64,000 nucleotides of DNA, taken from Perkinsus marinus ATCC 50983. Lineage: Eukaryota; Perkinsozoa; Perkinsida; Perkinsidae. This document shows positions 61,149 through 64,000 of the stretch, piece by piece. Position 1 is the first letter of the stretch. Each line of letters opens with the position of its first letter. The notes beneath the pieces were generated by a model, which had not been told where the DNA came from, did no database searches, and saw only the letters and a program-made list of their open reading frames with translations. The stretch covers positions 44,455-108,454 of the forward strand of contig NW_003211397.1 in assembly GCF_000006405.1 (NCBI RefSeq). The letters run 5' to 3'. A program made the translations under genes and the position numbers.

Positions 61149-62636
61149 ATGTCGTCTTCAGAGCTGTATAAGGTCTACGCGTGTACGAACGGCAAGTTCA
61201 GTCTCGAGTTGCCTAGAATGGTGGCTTCTGCCGTAGCTGGTGGTGCTACATGTGTTCAACTACGGTTAAAGGATGTCAGTACTGGTGACTACGTTAAGTT
61301 GGCTAAGGAGACTAAGAAGTTAATGCCTCGCCATGTCCCTCTCATTATAGACGACCGAGTGGATGTTTGTATGGCTAGTGGTGCTGATGGAGTTCATGTT
61401 GGTGACACGGATATGTCTGTTAAGGATGCTCGCTCTATTATTGGTCCTGATAAGATTCTCGGCGTCTCCACTTATGGCCGTCAAGAAGACGCTATTGCTG
61501 CCATCAGGGATGGTGCAGATTACATTGCTACTGGTGCTGTTTACCCGACAGTGACTAAACCGGGTGCGGTTGCACAGGGCTTAGGCCAGATTGATATCCT
61601 CAAGGCAGCTCTGAAGGCCACCGGGAAGACCCTACCTATTGTGGCCATCGGTGGCATTAGTCCCGTCACTGCAATTGACTGTGTTCAGAGGGGCGCTGAT
61701 GGTGTCTGTGCTGTAAGCCAGATCTTTGACTCGTGGGAGTCGCCTGAGTCACGTGCCAGGAAGTTCCTCAAGTCGTACTGTTCTGGTATGGAGATAAGGT
61801 CAAAGATGAGCACACATAAGCAATACGACAGCGACATGGTGACGGGTCTGTGGGCTAAGCTGGCTGATATGAACCCCCTCACTCAATGTATAACCAATTA
61901 CGTGTCGATGAACTTCATGGCTAACTCCCTCCTGGCCGCTGGAGCCTCTCCAGCAATGGCCCACGCTAAGGAAGAGGCCCCACAGTTCCTTGATATGGCT
62001 TCGGCCCTTAACGTGAATATCGGCACACTGTCTAGCAATTGGGTTGAATCGATGAGGTTGTGTGCTAAGAAGGCTAATGAGATTGGCAAGCCGTGGGTGT
62101 TGGACCCAGTAGCTGCTGGTGCCACAGCATTCAGGACAGGGGTCGCCACTGAGTTGCTCGGTTATAAGCCTACCGTATTGCGAGGAAATGGTGGAGAGAT
62201 CCTTGCTTTGGCTGGGGAGACTGGCTCCGTCAAGGGTGTGGATTCAACAGTAGGCAGTGATGCAGCGTTAACAGCTGCCAAGCACATCGCGAGGAAGTTC
62301 GGCATCGTCGTGTGTATAAGCGGTGCCACTGACTTTGTAACAGACGGCAAAAGAGTTATTGAGATTTGCCATGATGTTCCTATGTTGCCTACTATTACGG
62401 CTACTGGGTGCACTCTGAGTGCTCTCATGACTTCCTTCTGTGCTGTCGCTGAGGACCCATTAGATGCTGCTGTGGCAGCTTGTGCTGGCTGGTCATTGGC
62501 TGCTCAAGAGGCCTCGGTAGCTGCGCAGGGCCCTGGGGGTTTAGCTCTGGAGTTGCTTGACACTCTACCCAAGCTTAGAGATCCTACTTGGCCAGCTTGG
62601 AAGAGGCTCGTAATCTTTGAGCATAATTGTCAATAA
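61149..62636 (+). CDS. Bifunctional ThiE-ThiM (thiamin phosphate synthase / hydroxyethylthiazole kinase)
   Basis: Intronless; start MSSSELYKVYACTNGKFSLE (an in-frame ATG at 61089 lies in the pyrimidine-rich leader and is less likely). Residues ~1-215 are ThiE: GATCVQLRLKD, LIIDDRVDVCMASGADGVHV GDTDM, GVSTYGRQED, DYIATGAVYPTVTKPG and VAIGGISPVTA, the TIM-barrel residues that bind HMP-PP and thiazole phosphate. Residues ~235-495 are ThiM: TQCITNYVSMNFMANSLLAA GASPAMAHA, LNVNIGTLSSNWV, PWVLDPVAAGATAFRT, LRGNGGEILALAG and ITATGCTLSALM. Yeast Thi6 has the same domain order. Together with the upstream TenA-ThiD gene it converts salvaged HMP and thiazole alcohol to thiamin phosphate. No de novo ThiC/ThiG-type gene is seen here. 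Confidence 0.95.
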   Translation: MSSSELYKVYACTNGKFSLELPRMVASAVAGGATCVQLRLKDVSTGDYVKLAKETKKLMPRHVPLIIDDRVDVCMASGADGVHVGDTDMSVKDARSIIGPDKILGVSTYGRQEDAIAAIRDGADYIATGAVYPTVTKPGAVAQGLGQIDILKAALKATGKTLPIVAIGGISPVTAIDCVQRGADGVCAVSQIFDSWESPESRARKFLKSYCSGMEIRSKMSTHKQYDSDMVTGLWAKLADMNPLTQCITNYVSMNFMANSLLAAGASPAMAHAKEEAPQFLDMASALNVNIGTLSSNWVESMRLCAKKANEIGKPWVLDPVAAGATAFRTGVATELLGYKPTVLRGNGGEILALAGETGSVKGVDSTVGSDAALTAAKHIARKFGIVVCISGATDFVTDGKRVIEICHDVPMLPTITATGCTLSALMTSFCAVAEDPLDAAVAACAGWSLAAQEASVAAQGPGGLALELLDTLPKLRDPTWPAWKRLVIFEHNCQ

Positions 62637-63117
62637 GTGGATAGTGTTCATTCTTCTACCCTCTAGGTTTTGGTGTGTTGTGTTTGATGGTAACTGATAA
62701 TGCATTAGTAGCTATCATTGAGTTATACGGTATAATGGCAGATCATAGAGGACCAATTTCAGTATCCATGTGTGCTGCTACCGTATAGGGCATTTGTACA
62801 TGCGTGCATTCTTGTGAGAAGACGCGTTAAGGCAGAGGAGCACTAGAATAACATTATTCGTGGCGTTGTGGGTTGGAGAGGATCTTCATTGTTATAGAAA
62901 CGAACCAGACTTGTTTTTATGTACATATAAATACTGTACGTTACTCTCTAACATCTGCACGGTCTTGCTGCCATCATTTGCCGTGTGCACGCATGCACAT
63001 TGGATTGTGAGCAGCAGCTTCTGAGAAGGCAGATCGTCGTGGGCACTGATGGGGGTAGAGTTTCCCTGACTCCACTGATTTGATACATAGTATTCCACAG
63101 CCTTTTTGGGTTACCCA
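62637..63117. other. Intergenic, nothing recognised
   Basis: Short frames only; contains CATGCACAT-type repeats near 62990 and probably the promoter of the next gene. Confidence 0.45.
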
Positions 63118-64000
63118 ATGACGATGCTTACCAAACCCAGCATCATCGTAGTCGTTATCGGCGCAGTGTTGCCCAGTCTAAGCGCCAGTATCGTTGAATT
63201 CCGTCTAGAGGAGTTGAATCGTCCTTCTGCCATTAGAGAGGCTGTCACTAAGGAAGGTGCCTAACTGATGTAAAGGTCTCCAACCCTCCTACTGACTGTT
63301 ATCCTCCAGGAGGTTTCCTCGTTGCTGGAATCGACCCCAAGTTCACTAAGGCATACGAAGCTCTCGCGAGTTCATTGCCCAAGTGTTCCAAAGCTGATGC
63401 TGATCGTGTTGATACTTTAGATGATGGCACGGTCCGTACGACTTTTGCTCAACGTAGGAAAGCTCATCACAGTTCCTCGGGGGGTAGCTTCCTAGATTGT
63501 GGTCATTGAAGGTTCTCTCGTTGGAGAGGCGATGGGGTTCATGAAGAGAGGCAGTTGCTCCTCGAGTGTTGCTGGGCATATGAAAGAACTAAGCAATGTT
63601 TTGGAGATTGTTGGAAATCAAGTGGCGGGTGCATTAACTACTGTAGGTCTTCATATCTCTGGGATGGTCTTGATAGTGATATGGTGTGGCCCACCGCGAG
63701 CGCAGATTTCCATTCTCAGGCTCTCTCCGTCCACCATCATCATGTTGATCTGCCATCCGTTACGGACATCCTTGATAGAGGCCGTGAATACCACCTTGAT
63801 CATCTGCATATATACCACAATATCCTCAACCACTCCACCATTGAGGTTATCCTTTGGTTCTCCTCAATATGTCTGACGACACCCTTCGTGGTTGTCCTCA
63901 GGGCTCCTTTGCCCGCACCCTCACTTGGCACACCGATCAAGGAGCCTTCTTACTGCTCATACTCCCACCAGGAGATCAGAGCTTCCACTATAAGGATCAT
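63118..64000 (+). CDS. Secreted protein resembling 2-oxoglutarate/Fe(II) oxygenases, 3' end off window
   Basis: Starts MTMLTKPSIIVVVIGAVLPS LSAS, a signal peptide. It continues IVEFRLEELNRPSAIREAVT, then after a short intron GGFLVAGIDPKFTKAYEALA SSLPKCSKADADRVDTL, which resembles the N-terminal part of IPNS-like oxygenases (a helix, GFf-v-gI, then a helix). Later exons give DMVWPTASADFHSQALS, VTDILDRGREYHLDHLHIYH and, after an intron ending near 63890, RTLTWHTDQGAFLLLILPPG. HTD-x-G fits the HxD iron ligand. The distal His and the 2OG-binding Arg lie beyond the window, so activity cannot be judged. Exon joins are approximate. Confidence 0.45.

Overview
The window looks like nuclear DNA of an alveolate protist, most likely a Perkinsus-type parasite. 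This is an inference from gene content and style, not from a database match. Supporting points are: small GT-AG introns (mostly about 30-70 nt) in nearly every gene; a myosin whose IQ neck runs into RCC1-type repeats, as in apicomplexan myosin H; a Tubby-like protein that suits a flagellated stage; and secreted Cys-rich and mucin-like proteins. The assembly has one 100-N gap (21479-21578).

Layout. 1-3.2 kb: an AVT-type amino acid transporter (-), ribosomal protein uL11/RPL12 (-) and a prenylated UBL3/MUB ubiquitin-fold protein (+). 3.3-6.4 kb: a Ser/Thr-rich, probably secreted protein. 6.9-7.8 kb: decayed LINE-type endonuclease remnants. 8.2-9.6 kb: a predicted doubly acylated coiled-coil protein. 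11-12 kb: CutC. 12.7-14.6 kb: an FHA-like protein (-). 14.8-17.5 kb: DDX24/Mak5 DEAD-box helicase. 18.6-19.8 kb: a membrane protein (-). 20-25.7 kb: the myosin-IQ-RCC1 gene (-), crossed by the gap. 26-28.4 kb: a GNAT acetyltransferase and a TraB-domain protein (both -). 29-32 kb: mostly unassigned. 32-35.8 kb: an ataxin-2 homologue (Sm, LsmAD, PAM2). 37-39 kb: a Tubby-like protein and a CxCPxC putative mitochondrial protein (both -). 39.1-46.2 kb: a very large TMEM131-like membrane protein. 46.4-47.1 kb: a RING E3. 47.9-51.4 kb: MCM7. 52 kb: a secreted Cys-rich protein. 54.3-55.8 kb: an MBOAT acyltransferase. 57.5-59.4 kb: ETF beta. 59.5-62.6 kb: two adjacent intronless fusion genes, TenA-ThiD and ThiE-ThiM, that together form a thiamin salvage pathway. 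63.1 kb to the end: a partial secreted 2-oxoglutarate-oxygenase-like gene.

The strongest unexplained signal is a family of at least 13 dispersed tRNA-like sequences. Each carries a Pol III B box (GGTTCRANNCC or one mismatch). In ten of them a T-run starts 20-23 nt after the B-box start, seven at exactly 22 nt, which is the spacing from G52 to the 3' end of a tRNA. None folds as an intact tRNA. Three lie inside spliceosomal introns (TMEM131-like, RING, ETF beta), one in a candidate intron of the myosin/RCC1 gene and one in an open coding exon. In ETF beta the antisense T-arm forms the 5' end of the intron. This suggests tRNA-derived elements that can become introns.

Composition also changes along the window. 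The left ~29 kb is AT-rich and full of trinucleotide repeats, and its introns often begin inside GTA/ATA repeats. The right ~28 kb is more balanced and holds most of the tRNA-like elements.
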